Shown: positions 47,939 to 58,739 of the stretch, piece by piece
Position numbering within the stretch: the stretch's first letter is position 1
How the letters are laid out: every line of letters begins with the position of its first letter
Assembly (NCBI GenBank): GCA_004352715.1
Contig: SCFE01000005.1
Location: 2,671,659 to 2,735,658 of the forward strand
Source: Hofstenia miamia
Lineage: Eukaryota; Xenacoelomorpha; Acoela
Length of the DNA stretch: 64,000 nucleotides
Direction: 5' to 3'
Made by a program: the position numbers and the translations under genes
Notes under the pieces: generated by a model
Database searches by the model: none
The model's input: the letters and a program-made list of their open reading frames with translations, nothing else
Told to the model about the DNA's origin: nothing

Positions 47939-48960
47939 NNNNNNNNNNNNNNNNNNNNNNNNNNNNNNNNNNNNNNNNNNNNNNNNNNNNNNNNNNNNNN
48001 NNNNNNNNNNNNNNNNNNNNNNNNNNNNNNNNNNNNNNNNNNNNNNNNNNNNNNNNNNNNNNNNNNNNNNNNNNNNNNNNNNNNNNNNNNNNNNNNNNNN
48101 NNNNNNNNNNNNNNNNNNNNNNNNNNNNNNNNNNNNNNNNNNNNNNNNNNNNNNNNNNNNNNNNNNNNNNNNNNNNNNNNNNNNNNNNNNNNNNNNNNNN
48201 NNNNNNNNNNNNNNNNNNNNNNNNNNNNNNNNNNNNNNNNNNNNNNNNNNNNNNNNNNNNNNNNNNNNNNNNNNNNNNNNNNNNNNNNNNNNNNNNNNNN
48301 NNNNNNNNNNNNNNNNNNNNNNNNNNNNNNNNNNNNNNNNNNNNNNNNNNNNNNNNNNNNNNNNNNNNNNNNNNNNNNNNNNNNNNNNNNNNNNNNNNNN
48401 NNNNNNNNNNNNNNNNNNNNNNNNNNNNNNNNNNNNNNNNNNNNNNNNNNNNNNNNNNNNNNNNNNNNNNNNNNNNNNNNNNNNNNNNNNNNNNNNNNNN
48501 NNNNNNNNNNNNNNNNNNNNNNNNNNNNNNNNNNNNNNNNNNNNNNNNNNNNNNNNNNNNNNNNNNNNNNNNNNNNNNNNNNNNNNNNNNNNNNNNNNNN
48601 NNNNNNNNNNNNNNNNNNNNNNNNNNNNNNNNNNNNNNNNNNNNNNNNNNNNNNNNNNNNNNNNNNNNNNNNNNNNNNNNNNNNNNNNNNNNNNNNNNNN
48701 NNNNNNNNNNNNNNNNNNNNNNNNNNNNNNNNNNNNNNNNNNNNNNNNNNNNNNNNNNNNNNNNNNNNNNNNNNNNNNNNNNNNNNNNNNNNNNNNNNNN
48801 NNNNNNNNNNNNNNNNNNNNNNNNNNNNNNNNNNNNNNNNNNNNNNNNNNNNNNNNNNNNNNNNNNNNNNNNNNNNNNNNNNNNNNNNNNNNNNNNNNNN
48901 NNNNNNNNNNNNNNNNNNNNNNNNNNNNNNNNNNNNNNTATATATATATATATATATATA
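47939..48960. other. Exactly 1000-N gap followed by TA array
   Basis: Ns run from 47939 to 48938, followed by TA repeats to 48960. The exact length marks a gap of unknown size. Confidence 0.98.
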
Positions 48961-50154
48961 CAGTGTATATTAGTGCTATGCGTTCCAATATAATTCTCGG
49001 GATTTCTTCTTCACTTAACTGGTTTTTAATCGGCCTTAACCAGATGTTTAAAATTTCATGAAAGGCATTAAATTTACCAGCTAAAGTGATAAATAAATTT
49101 CTTGTTTTATCTTATAAGAAATTCCTATGAAAATGTAAATTTTGAAAAAAATTTTGCAATCTACAGTATTGCAATTAAAAAATAATTAAATTTACTTTCT
49201 GGAATCTAATCTCTCATTAATTTGCAATAATTTGAGTTATTCTACTTTTTGAAAGGGTAATTTGACTTCAATTTTTTATGGAACTTACTAATAATATTAA
49301 CAGAAATTGGTAAAATAATGAAAGTGTAATCTATAGGATTTACACTTGAAATTTGAGAAACTTCATACAAATATGCAACTTGAACCCTTGTATTTTTGTA
49401 ATATAGGAAGAAACGCTCAAAATATATTAGAAAAATTTTTTGTTGCAAAGACATTCAATACCAAATTTCAGTTGACACACTCTAGTAAAGAAATAAGGAT
49501 GTTTGGGTTTTACGAAAAAAATTTTAGATACATTTTTTGTGTACTTATAAATTATTCAATACTAACTGAGGTCAAATGCCACAGTAATGTGAAACATGAC
49601 TGATAATGCTTCGTTTAGTTTTTTATATTCAACTATCGTTCAATAATAAACTAACTAAGCAAACTGAGACGTTTACAATTTAAATTCACGGAAAAGTGAA
49701 AGCTAGTTATTCAAAGAATTGATATATGAAAAATATTAAAATTGTGTTTTCCTAGAAATATAGTTATAATAGTTTGAAATTTGCGTTATGCTCTTTACAT
49801 CACCATGTGTAATTTTCTAGAATAATGCATCTTATATATATATATATATATATATACAGTTAAAAATTTATAAATGATTTTATATAATTGAAGTAAAGTC
49901 TGGCAATAACAATGTGAATTGAAACATATGCATGAGTTTATACATCACTTCTCACAGCTTTAATGCTTTTTTAAATAATTATCGTGATTCCACAATGAAC
50001 ATTTTAAGCAACTTCTATTGTCTTTTTAATCCCGCAATTATTGTAATCAAAAAAATTTTAAAATCAACAAATAGACCTATTTAACTTGATTTAACAGGAC
50101 CGTTTAATTGGTTCTAACTTGACCGGATCCAGCACTCGCATATATATATATAAT
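48961..50154. other. No gene recognised
   Basis: AT-rich spacer with a TA array at 49832-49856. Overlapping open frames at 49242-49454 (minus) and 49346-49603 (plus) have no recognisable features. Confidence 0.6.
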
Positions 50155-50440
50155 GTAAAAGAAAAATTCAAAATATTGAACACCAAATTAAAATTCACCG
50201 AAATTGTCCCAATATTTACATTATTTGCAAAAAAGAACTTTTTCAACAACAAAGATCTTATCCATAAGAAACTAGTTTCTTCTGTAATTTACCAATATGA
50301 ATGTGATCAATCATATACATTGAGGAAACTAAGAGACATCTGAGAATAAGGATGAAAGAACACATACGAAGATATATAATTTCTGAAATTTACTTACATC
50401 TCCATGAAATCAAGGAAGAAAATTTGCTGAAAACACCTAC
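50155..50440 (+). pseudogene. Second Penelope-like GIY-YIG relic
   Basis: The plus frame reads KKNFFNNKDLIHKKLVSSVI then YQYECDQSYTL. A one-step frameshift continues as ETKRHLRIRMKEHIRRYI. Intact Penelope-like endonucleases have SSVVYxxxCxxCxxSYIGETKRHLRxRxxEH at this place, so the match is clear, but the YIG glycine is destroyed at the frameshift. Further residues (YLHLHEIKEENLL) fade into unrecognised sequence. It differs in sequence from the relic at 46497, so it is an independent, older copy or another subfamily. Confidence 0.75.
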
Positions 50441-53170
50441 ATGCTATTATCTAATTACCGCCACATTTAACACTTGAGTTGTGTACTTGCGGCAAGCCCT
50501 CTTTGGTAGCTCTGATCGCCACCTAATGAACCCCAGGTGCCTAAAATACAGCTACAGCTCGATTTTGCTCTCATCAGAAGATATGGCCTTAGTTCAATAC
50601 TGGGTAATATAAGTTTTTTGCTTAATGCACCCATCTAATCGTATTTTTCTCTTGTGTTTCGGAAATATATCATTTTTTGATTGCAATTCTACATATTCAA
50701 CCCATAAGTTGATATCACAAATCACAATAGAATTCATCTAACAATGCTTTTGCAAAGGTGATTAACTGAGTACCACTATCGCTTTAACTACATACAACTT
50801 TTTCAGGGACCTCTCTTCAATAGATAAAATAGAACCTTATCATCTCTATAAATATATTTGCGAGGACACCCTGTTTGAGCACCAATATTGTTCAATCTCT
50901 TCTAAATTTTGTCATAATGCACCCAACAAGACTTCTAAAATTAGTGAACTGACGAATGGTGGGTTAATCTTAATCCTTAAGTATTTCTCAAAGTAATTAA
51001 TTTTCTAATCAATTCAGGAAGGTAACAGGGCATTATCTTAGATGTAAGTAAAGTTAAAGTATTTGGCAGTGGGTGCACAGTAAAATTGATTTTAATAACT
51101 ATTCAAAAATTTAATTAAAAATTATTTTAGATTGGCGTCTTAATATTGTTGTCCAAATCTGAGCAAGTTCTGATTACATAAAATCCAAAGAGGAAACATT
51201 AAGTCACAATTAAATTGCATTCAAATTGTTTTCTCATTAACCAATAATTATACTAAACAAAATCACTAAATTATTTTAATTATAAAATTGGTAACTGTAT
51301 ATAGCTACTACTACTGTTCCAGTGAAAAGAAATACGAAAGGTAGAATAGCAAAAATGAACCACAGAGATTGAGTAGATTTATGTAAGCGTGATAACTTTT
51401 GGACAAACACAATTTAAGATTTCATGTTATTTTTTTCATTTTAGAGTATTATTGCAATAACAGAGATCGTAATTAAAATACCACTTGTTCCTTAGCACAC
51501 GATAAAACCAGGGATGATATTTGCATAGAGATTTCTACTTCCATTCTCAAGTTAATGGGTAGAAAACGATCAAGTTTTATTGCACCTATCATATTTTGTT
51601 ATTGTTGAGAATAAAAGGAAGCACTCAGAGTGAAAAGATATAGGTGATCCTTGTAGGTCATCCATACATTTAATGTTAACGACTTTGCATTCGTATATGT
51701 AATTGTAGAACTAAGTTTGTAAATGTTTCTGATTACTGCTAAATCTCGAAGGTTATAGACATTTCTAAATTTTTATATATTCACACAAACGCAAAGAAAA
51801 CATACATCTTTCTAAGATGCTAATCCATTGTATACGTAATAAAAATGCTAATAAGTAGTATGGAAGCAGAAATCAGTAGTAAAGCTAGCTTTACTCTTGT
51901 TTTATCTTTAATCATTATCAATTTTAGCATTTATCATTCGCGTCTTGTAAAAAAAAGATAAGAAAAGGATAAAATAATATATTTGCACTATGCTGCATTT
52001 AAAGATAGCTAGATAATTATGGGAATTTCAAAAATTTTTGAATCAGAAAATTCGATGCAAGAATCGAATGTTTTATCGAATTATCATTGGAAAATATGTT
52101 AAGAGAAATGAAGGACTCCGTTAAAGAGCATCCCATATATAGAACAAATACATTATGAATTTATCAAACAATGGTTATGAGAAGCCGTGCAAATTGAATT
52201 TTTTAAATTTGTTTGGACAACAATTTCACTCTAATCTTGAAAATTGACTCCCAAGATTACACTTAGAATGTTGCGATAGGCGTGTCTGCAAATGGTATTA
52301 ATATTACTGAAGTGGTATATTTTTATAAATTAGGAATCATAATATTATACTTGCACATTTTTTGTGAGTTTTGCCCATGCCAATCGAAAACAAATCCTTT
52401 GAGATATTCATTTGTCGGCACAAACGCTTTTTAATTGTTAAAGCAAAATTGCCCAATTGATAAAAACTAAATTACAAGTTTATAGTTTGGAAGTTGATTA
52501 GAGCGCCCACGCTTTGTATGTCGGCGTTATTTACTGCTTAGATAAGTGTGGATAATAACGGCTTTGTTCTTGCTTGCAAATCGCGCATTTAGCAAGGAAA
52601 ACTCAAGGTTTTTCAAAATTCCATTAGTAATTGATCTTTTCTTATTAAAATTTCATATGGGATTACTTTCGAAGATTTAAAATTATGCAAAAACATTGTT
52701 AAATTTAAGGCAAGTTCTTCAGAGAGTGCTGCATCCCACGCAATACTTTAAATGCATTGTGTGTTTTATAGCGCGCATTAATTTTAATTTTTTTCAACTA
52801 CGATGTTAAATTGAATATTTATAAATACGACCTATTCAAATATATTTAGGAAGTTTAAATAAAGTTTGCTGTTTAAAACATTTACTTATATATGCTTAGA
52901 ACACAAGTTTTTCAGCAAAGCACACATATTTGATAAGAAGAAATTAATGTAAAAAGCGTTGTTATTAAAACTGGTGTTGTTCAAAAAGTTAAAGTCAATT
53001 TAAATTTTATAATCAAAATTATTTTGCTTATTCACGTGATTAACTTTTCTATATACATTTTTCGATTCAACAATATTCATGCAGTAGGCATGAATCATAT
53101 TGTTATTAACAAAGTAATTTGTATAATAAAGGAATTTAATTCGTATATAAATATATGTACTGGTATATAT
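50441..53170. other. No gene recognised
   Basis: About 2.7 kb of AT-rich sequence with no long open frame. A moderately GC-rich patch at about 50480-50590 (GGCAAGCCCTCTTTGGTAGC, CACCTAATGAACCCCAGGTG) contains the imperfect palindrome CACCT...AGGTG and may be the remnant of a small repeat. Confidence 0.55.
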
Positions 53171-53243
53171 CAGACTTGTCAACGAGCCGTAATTTCTAAG
53201 CTCGGCTCGACTGGGATCGTTTAAATTTTGAGCAAGTTCGGCT
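53171..53243 (+). mobile_element. hAT-like terminal sequence, cut by gap
   Basis: CAGACTTGTCAACGAGCCGT followed by AATTTCTAAGCTCGGCTCGA has the CAGxxTTGTCAACGAGCCG start and the CTCGGCTCGA motif typical of many hAT termini. It parallels the segment at 33182. The interior is lost in the 1000-N gap. Confidence 0.55.
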
Positions 53244-54343
53244 NNNNNNNNNNNNNNNNNNNNNNNNNNNNNNNNNNNNNNNNNNNNNNNNNNNNNNNNN
53301 NNNNNNNNNNNNNNNNNNNNNNNNNNNNNNNNNNNNNNNNNNNNNNNNNNNNNNNNNNNNNNNNNNNNNNNNNNNNNNNNNNNNNNNNNNNNNNNNNNNN
53401 NNNNNNNNNNNNNNNNNNNNNNNNNNNNNNNNNNNNNNNNNNNNNNNNNNNNNNNNNNNNNNNNNNNNNNNNNNNNNNNNNNNNNNNNNNNNNNNNNNNN
53501 NNNNNNNNNNNNNNNNNNNNNNNNNNNNNNNNNNNNNNNNNNNNNNNNNNNNNNNNNNNNNNNNNNNNNNNNNNNNNNNNNNNNNNNNNNNNNNNNNNNN
53601 NNNNNNNNNNNNNNNNNNNNNNNNNNNNNNNNNNNNNNNNNNNNNNNNNNNNNNNNNNNNNNNNNNNNNNNNNNNNNNNNNNNNNNNNNNNNNNNNNNNN
53701 NNNNNNNNNNNNNNNNNNNNNNNNNNNNNNNNNNNNNNNNNNNNNNNNNNNNNNNNNNNNNNNNNNNNNNNNNNNNNNNNNNNNNNNNNNNNNNNNNNNN
53801 NNNNNNNNNNNNNNNNNNNNNNNNNNNNNNNNNNNNNNNNNNNNNNNNNNNNNNNNNNNNNNNNNNNNNNNNNNNNNNNNNNNNNNNNNNNNNNNNNNNN
53901 NNNNNNNNNNNNNNNNNNNNNNNNNNNNNNNNNNNNNNNNNNNNNNNNNNNNNNNNNNNNNNNNNNNNNNNNNNNNNNNNNNNNNNNNNNNNNNNNNNNN
54001 NNNNNNNNNNNNNNNNNNNNNNNNNNNNNNNNNNNNNNNNNNNNNNNNNNNNNNNNNNNNNNNNNNNNNNNNNNNNNNNNNNNNNNNNNNNNNNNNNNNN
54101 NNNNNNNNNNNNNNNNNNNNNNNNNNNNNNNNNNNNNNNNNNNNNNNNNNNNNNNNNNNNNNNNNNNNNNNNNNNNNNNNNNNNNNNNNNNNNNNNNNNN
54201 NNNNNNNNNNNNNNNNNNNNNNNNNNNNNNNNNNNNNNNNNNNGATAAGTGGAACTTGAAAAAGCGAAAATTTATTAAACGATCAATTCACTGCTATCTA
54301 TATATATATATATTGTATATATATATAAATATACATATATATA

Positions 54344-54381
<38 letters not shown>
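53244..54381. other. Exactly 1000-N gap, then TA arrays
   Basis: Ns run from 53244 to 54243. After about 50 unique bases, TA arrays with TATACA and AAATA variants occupy 54297-54381. Confidence 0.98.
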
Positions 54382-54385
<4 letters not shown>

Positions 54386-55935
54386 ATTTCCATTCCATGC
54401 CTGAAACAATTGCGCATCTGCACTGCATATTTTCAACATTGAGTAAACAATTAATATTCACCGCCATCCTCAAATGTAACCTCATGAAAGCTTTGTTATA
54501 ATTTTACATTATATCTGGGGCGATTTTGTTTTACCTAAAACATTCAAAATTTTGATCCAAAAATGTTCACTTTTTGACTTAAAAATGTAATTTTTTACCT
54601 AAAAATTTTATCTAAAGATTATTAATTCACATTATGTTTGGAATTTCTATTGTCTTAAGCATGTTTTTATCATTGAAACTTTCCACTGAAGCAGGAGACC
54701 ACTTGCTATTTTCAACAATCCATATTCTGTAAGATTAAATGAACTGATTGCACCGATTATTCATTAAGTCATGTAATATATTCATGTAATATATATCTTT
54801 AAATTTTCGGCGAAGCCTTCAAACTTGAGGTTGATTCAGACTCAAAGCATTTTTCAAGTCTAATTCATTTCATAGTAATTTGGTTCGTTCACTAACTTTT
54901 ACATTATTGCCTCATTGATAGGATATCAATTCTTGCTCTCTCAACAATGACATCCATAGTAATTTCATTTTTATAAACATTGGTCAAATATTAAAATAGT
55001 AATTAAATGCTTTCTCTAACTTATTTCTATTTTAATAGTTAAAAATTTGCAATGATATTTCCCATGTTTTTGCAACCAAGAAATTTTTTTTAAAAGCTAA
55101 ACAAATTGAAAATGAGGGTCTAATCTTAGAGGTAGAGACTTCCTCTTTATTAAGCTTTAGGTTACAATTTTAATGCGAAACTCATAAATTTCATAAAATC
55201 CTTTTCTATTAAAAAATTTTGGAAATTTTTTTGCATTATGTAGTTTTAAAGAGCTTTTTATGAAAATTATTCATAAATTGTTTCTCTTCCAAAAAATGTG
55301 ACCACAAAGAAAATTTCAAATTTTTTTACCCAATTCCAAATTTAAAATTTTTACATTTTTTACCTTAAAATTTTTAACATATGCATGCATATGCATTAAA
55401 ACAATTAAATTTCAATTTTGACTTTTTTTTATACTTTTGTTCGCCCTAGTTATAACATACTTACAATTAAGCTTCATCTACGCATAACATTCGAGATATA
55501 TCCTATAGAAAGATGTGTTGGAAATATGTATTGATAATATATTATTAGCCTGATGCTTTGCAAATTTGAAATAGAGAATGATCGGTATATTGTTCCTCAT
55601 TACAGGCAAAAATTGAAGAAAAAAGATGCAATTCAAACGAATTTCGAATTAGTTTCGATTACTCGAATGTCGAGTTGAAATTTCAGACCTCGTACTCGAC
55701 TTGANAATTGAATTTTTAACTATAAATCTTATACAAGCATGTATGTATATATGGACAATGCAAAACGTTGCATTTCGTCCAAAGCCATCTGAAATTTAGC
55801 GGGAATCGCAATTTTTTTCAGAATGCCTCTTTTTGCCATTACTCCCACAGTATTCACTCACACTTAAATATAATTAGTAAAGAGGCATGTAGAATAAAGA
55901 AACACCTCTCAACAAAATTTCAAAGATTTATGTTT

Positions 55936-55977
<42 letters not shown>

Positions 55978-56580
55978 TACACATGTATATTGTATCAGAA
56001 AATTTGCTAGGAATAAACTAGCACTATGTTAAATTTAATTTAAGAGTAAATTCGTTCTAATTTAGACACAAGGAAATTTGTGCACAAAAAAAGAATTGTA
56101 CGAAATTTTAACTATCTTATGAACAGAGCGAACATCTCAATCATGATAAATCGACTCACAAAAGCGAAAAGTTTTGCTACAGTTGTGGATATATACCGTG
56201 CATAGCCCGGGGCGTGGTTCATAAAAGTGTGAGGCCACAAACTAAGGAACCCATATGATTGGAGTTGACAAATCAGGAAAATTTAAAACTTAACCACATA
56301 GTTCGGCTAAACCAGGCCTTTTTCAAACAAATTCATTATGCAAAATGATGTATTTGCAAGGAAAACAATTCCTTTTCACTTAATTTGAAATAAATACAAA
56401 TAGTTATAATGATGAAGTGCATAAAGCATACTACAAAAATAAACATGTATGAACCAAATTAATCCTGGTGTTTCAATAATTTATTCTAAGCTGCTTGGCA
56501 ACGGAAGAATTTGGCTGAAAAGACTTAAAAATTCCAATAAAAGTTAATAATTTTTTTTGAATATTTATAAAAATTATTTT
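54382..56580. other. No gene recognised
   Basis: AT-rich spacer with a single N at 55705 and a TA array at 55939-55975. Sequence at about 55640-55704 is rich in TCGA words (ACTCGAATGTCGAGTT, CGTACTCGACTTGA), which recall hAT subterminal repeats. The dispersed repeat at 55770-55885 lies here. Confidence 0.55.
55770..55885 (+). repeat. Dispersed repeat, member 2
   Basis: This segment matches 44600-44720 in inverted orientation. It shares TTTAGCGGGAATCGCA and an AGTATTCACT block in the same order and spacing, with perhaps 20-25 percent divergence by eye. It has no coding features. Confidence 0.8.
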
Positions 56581-56589
56581 ACGTGTCAT

Positions 56590-57090
56590 AAATTTTTTCA
56601 GAAAATTTTTCTAAAGCTGTTGACGGCTGAAGACTAACAAACTTCTTTGCAACATCGACAGTTGACTTTTCTTATTCACTAACATCAATGGGTTGAATCT
56701 ATTCCGATTCATGATTGAGCGAAGTCTCATCTTAGAAAATAGCCTTTCAAGAGTTGCGAATGTAGTCTCTGTTGTCAAGAACAACCTATTTATATTGTAT
56801 TACGGTTTCCACAATATTTTCGAAGTTGATTGGCTTAGATCCCTTGAAATGGGTGATGACAGGTTTAAACTAACAAAGCAAAGATACATTATAAACTAAA
56901 TCATTAAAGCCTGATTTCATATTTTTCAAGTTTTCTTTTCCAATTGACCCACTTCTATAAAAACATTGAAGCCAGGATGCTCAAGCCGCCCCTTCATTGA
57001 ATTGATAATAGAACGAGTTCTCCTCGCCTTTGTTTCAGGATCAGCCCTCTCATCCCAATGCATTGCCACAAGAAGTACAGACTGAATCTT
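56590..57090 (-). pseudogene. hAT transposase C-terminal relic
   Basis: The minus strand reads LTTETTFATLERLFSKMRLR then SIMNRNRFNPLMLVNKKSQ. This matches the C-terminal dimerisation block of hAT transposases (typically ExxFSxLKxIKxxLRSxMxxxRLxxL), which also supplies the last catalytic glutamate (E of LERLFS). Further upstream on the same strand, at about 56940-57090, is LLVAMHWDERADPETKARRT then RSIINSMKGRLEHPGFNVFI, which resembles the region before that block in ZMYM/DUF4371-type hAT proteins. Stops and a frame change separate the two parts. It is probably a domesticated-free, decayed transposon. Several hAT-like termini and a hAT-type MITE occur elsewhere in the window, so this family may have mobilised them. 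Confidence 0.62.
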
Positions 57091-57783
57091 AATATTAATA
57101 AAAAAAACGTTTAAAAAACACTAAAAACCTTCATCAAAAGTATTAAAGAAATTATTTTGAATAATGTTTAGTTCTGTAAGATTTTATAAAATTGGTTTTG
57201 AAATTTATTTCCTACTACTAATGAAAAATTAGTATTTTAGAAATTATTTCTCAATAAAACAACACAATTGTTGAATGAATTGCCACATTTTCACTTATAA
57301 TTTTGTGTGTGGCTAAGGTTGAAGTCAATTCTGCTTAGTTTGTTTGGGCTCCTCTCAGTACTTTTATCTTCCGATGCCGATAATTAGGAAATGAATTCTT
57401 CGAGGAAAAAGACTAATTGGAAGAAAATATTGATTTCAAATAATGCTTGTGATTTGCAAGGAAATAAATTGTATGTTATTAAAACAAATTTTTAATTTCA
57501 AATAACTTGTATCATTCAAAGGACTATTAACTTGGTCTTTCGTAACTATTATCTAATAGTTTGCAAGCATAGAAATAACACTTAAGGAAATAGTGGGGAA
57601 GTTAATATCTTAAGACCTATTTGTTTCTTCATATATTTTGCACAAATTTAGTGTTTCATTCTCAATATCAATGATGCAAAGTTAATAATGCTATATACAT
57701 TTTTTAAAATGTAATGATAAGATTAAAAAAATTTTGGGTAACTACAAAAAGAAAAACTATTCAATATTTGTATTACCAATTGT

Positions 57784-57824
<41 letters not shown>

Positions 57825-58739
57825 AATGTGTACATATTCTTAGCAACAAAGAAGAACTGCAAGTCACAAATAGGTATAATTTGAGGGGTAAATCATTAAA
57901 AAATGTACGTCACTTAATTAGCAAATATATTTTAATATTAAATGAAAATTGATTTACCTCAGTATCTAAGTCATGAAGCTTTTGTAATGAATCCATATAA
58001 ATATTCGACAAAGCTGAAAGGAGTTAAACACAACGAACATTTCTAGGTTAAAATCAAAAGAAACACAATGCAATTTTATAGTAAGAAAATATATTCATAC
58101 AATAATTTATGAAAATATTGACATATTTCGTTTTGCATTTTTCAACTTTTAAATTAACAAATATGAAGCGCTAATTTAGTTGTGTTATCACTAATTAGTT
58201 CTTATTTATTTATTTTTATATATTTTATGTTTTCATACAAAGGTCAATCGTCATCTAACGCACATTATAATACAATAACAATCTCCTTAAGAAATTGTCA
58301 TATAACTATAACTAATCTGTCTTGAGAGAAATATAAAATATGAAAATACTTTTTTGAATTTTTTTGAATAAAATAATGTCTAGACCAAAAAATTAACTAA
58401 ATCACCTCATTGCATCATCTCTTACATCGTTCCCACTTCTACAATGAGAATCCCTCCATGAAATATGACATGCAGAAATACGTTTCGTCATCAAGTGACA
58501 ATGAATAGAACTAACTCCTGCCTAGTTATGCATATTATATTTTTTTTGCATCGTATGATGTTTCTTTTTTCTACGTTGTCTTAAAAACACGTCTATTTGA
58601 AGATTCGGACAATCACATTTAATTTGTATGTTAGTTAGGAATATGTTGCAGAAGCAAATGGAGACATTGAACTAAGCAAGCAGAGATTCTGTGTTGGAAT
58701 TTGGATTAGGAACGTGTGCGGCAGTGACACTGACCAGAG
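57091..58739. other. No gene recognised
   Basis: AT-rich spacer with a TA array at 57785-57820. Nothing with exon-like boundaries was seen. Confidence 0.6.

Noticed and set aside
4721-54259. Long open frames running across the N gaps (for example at 4.7-5.7, 16.6-17.7, 38.6-39.5, 47.9-49.0 and 53.2-54.3 kb)
   Set aside because: They consist of translated N with poly-Tyr/Ile from TA repeats at the edges, and both strands are open equally.
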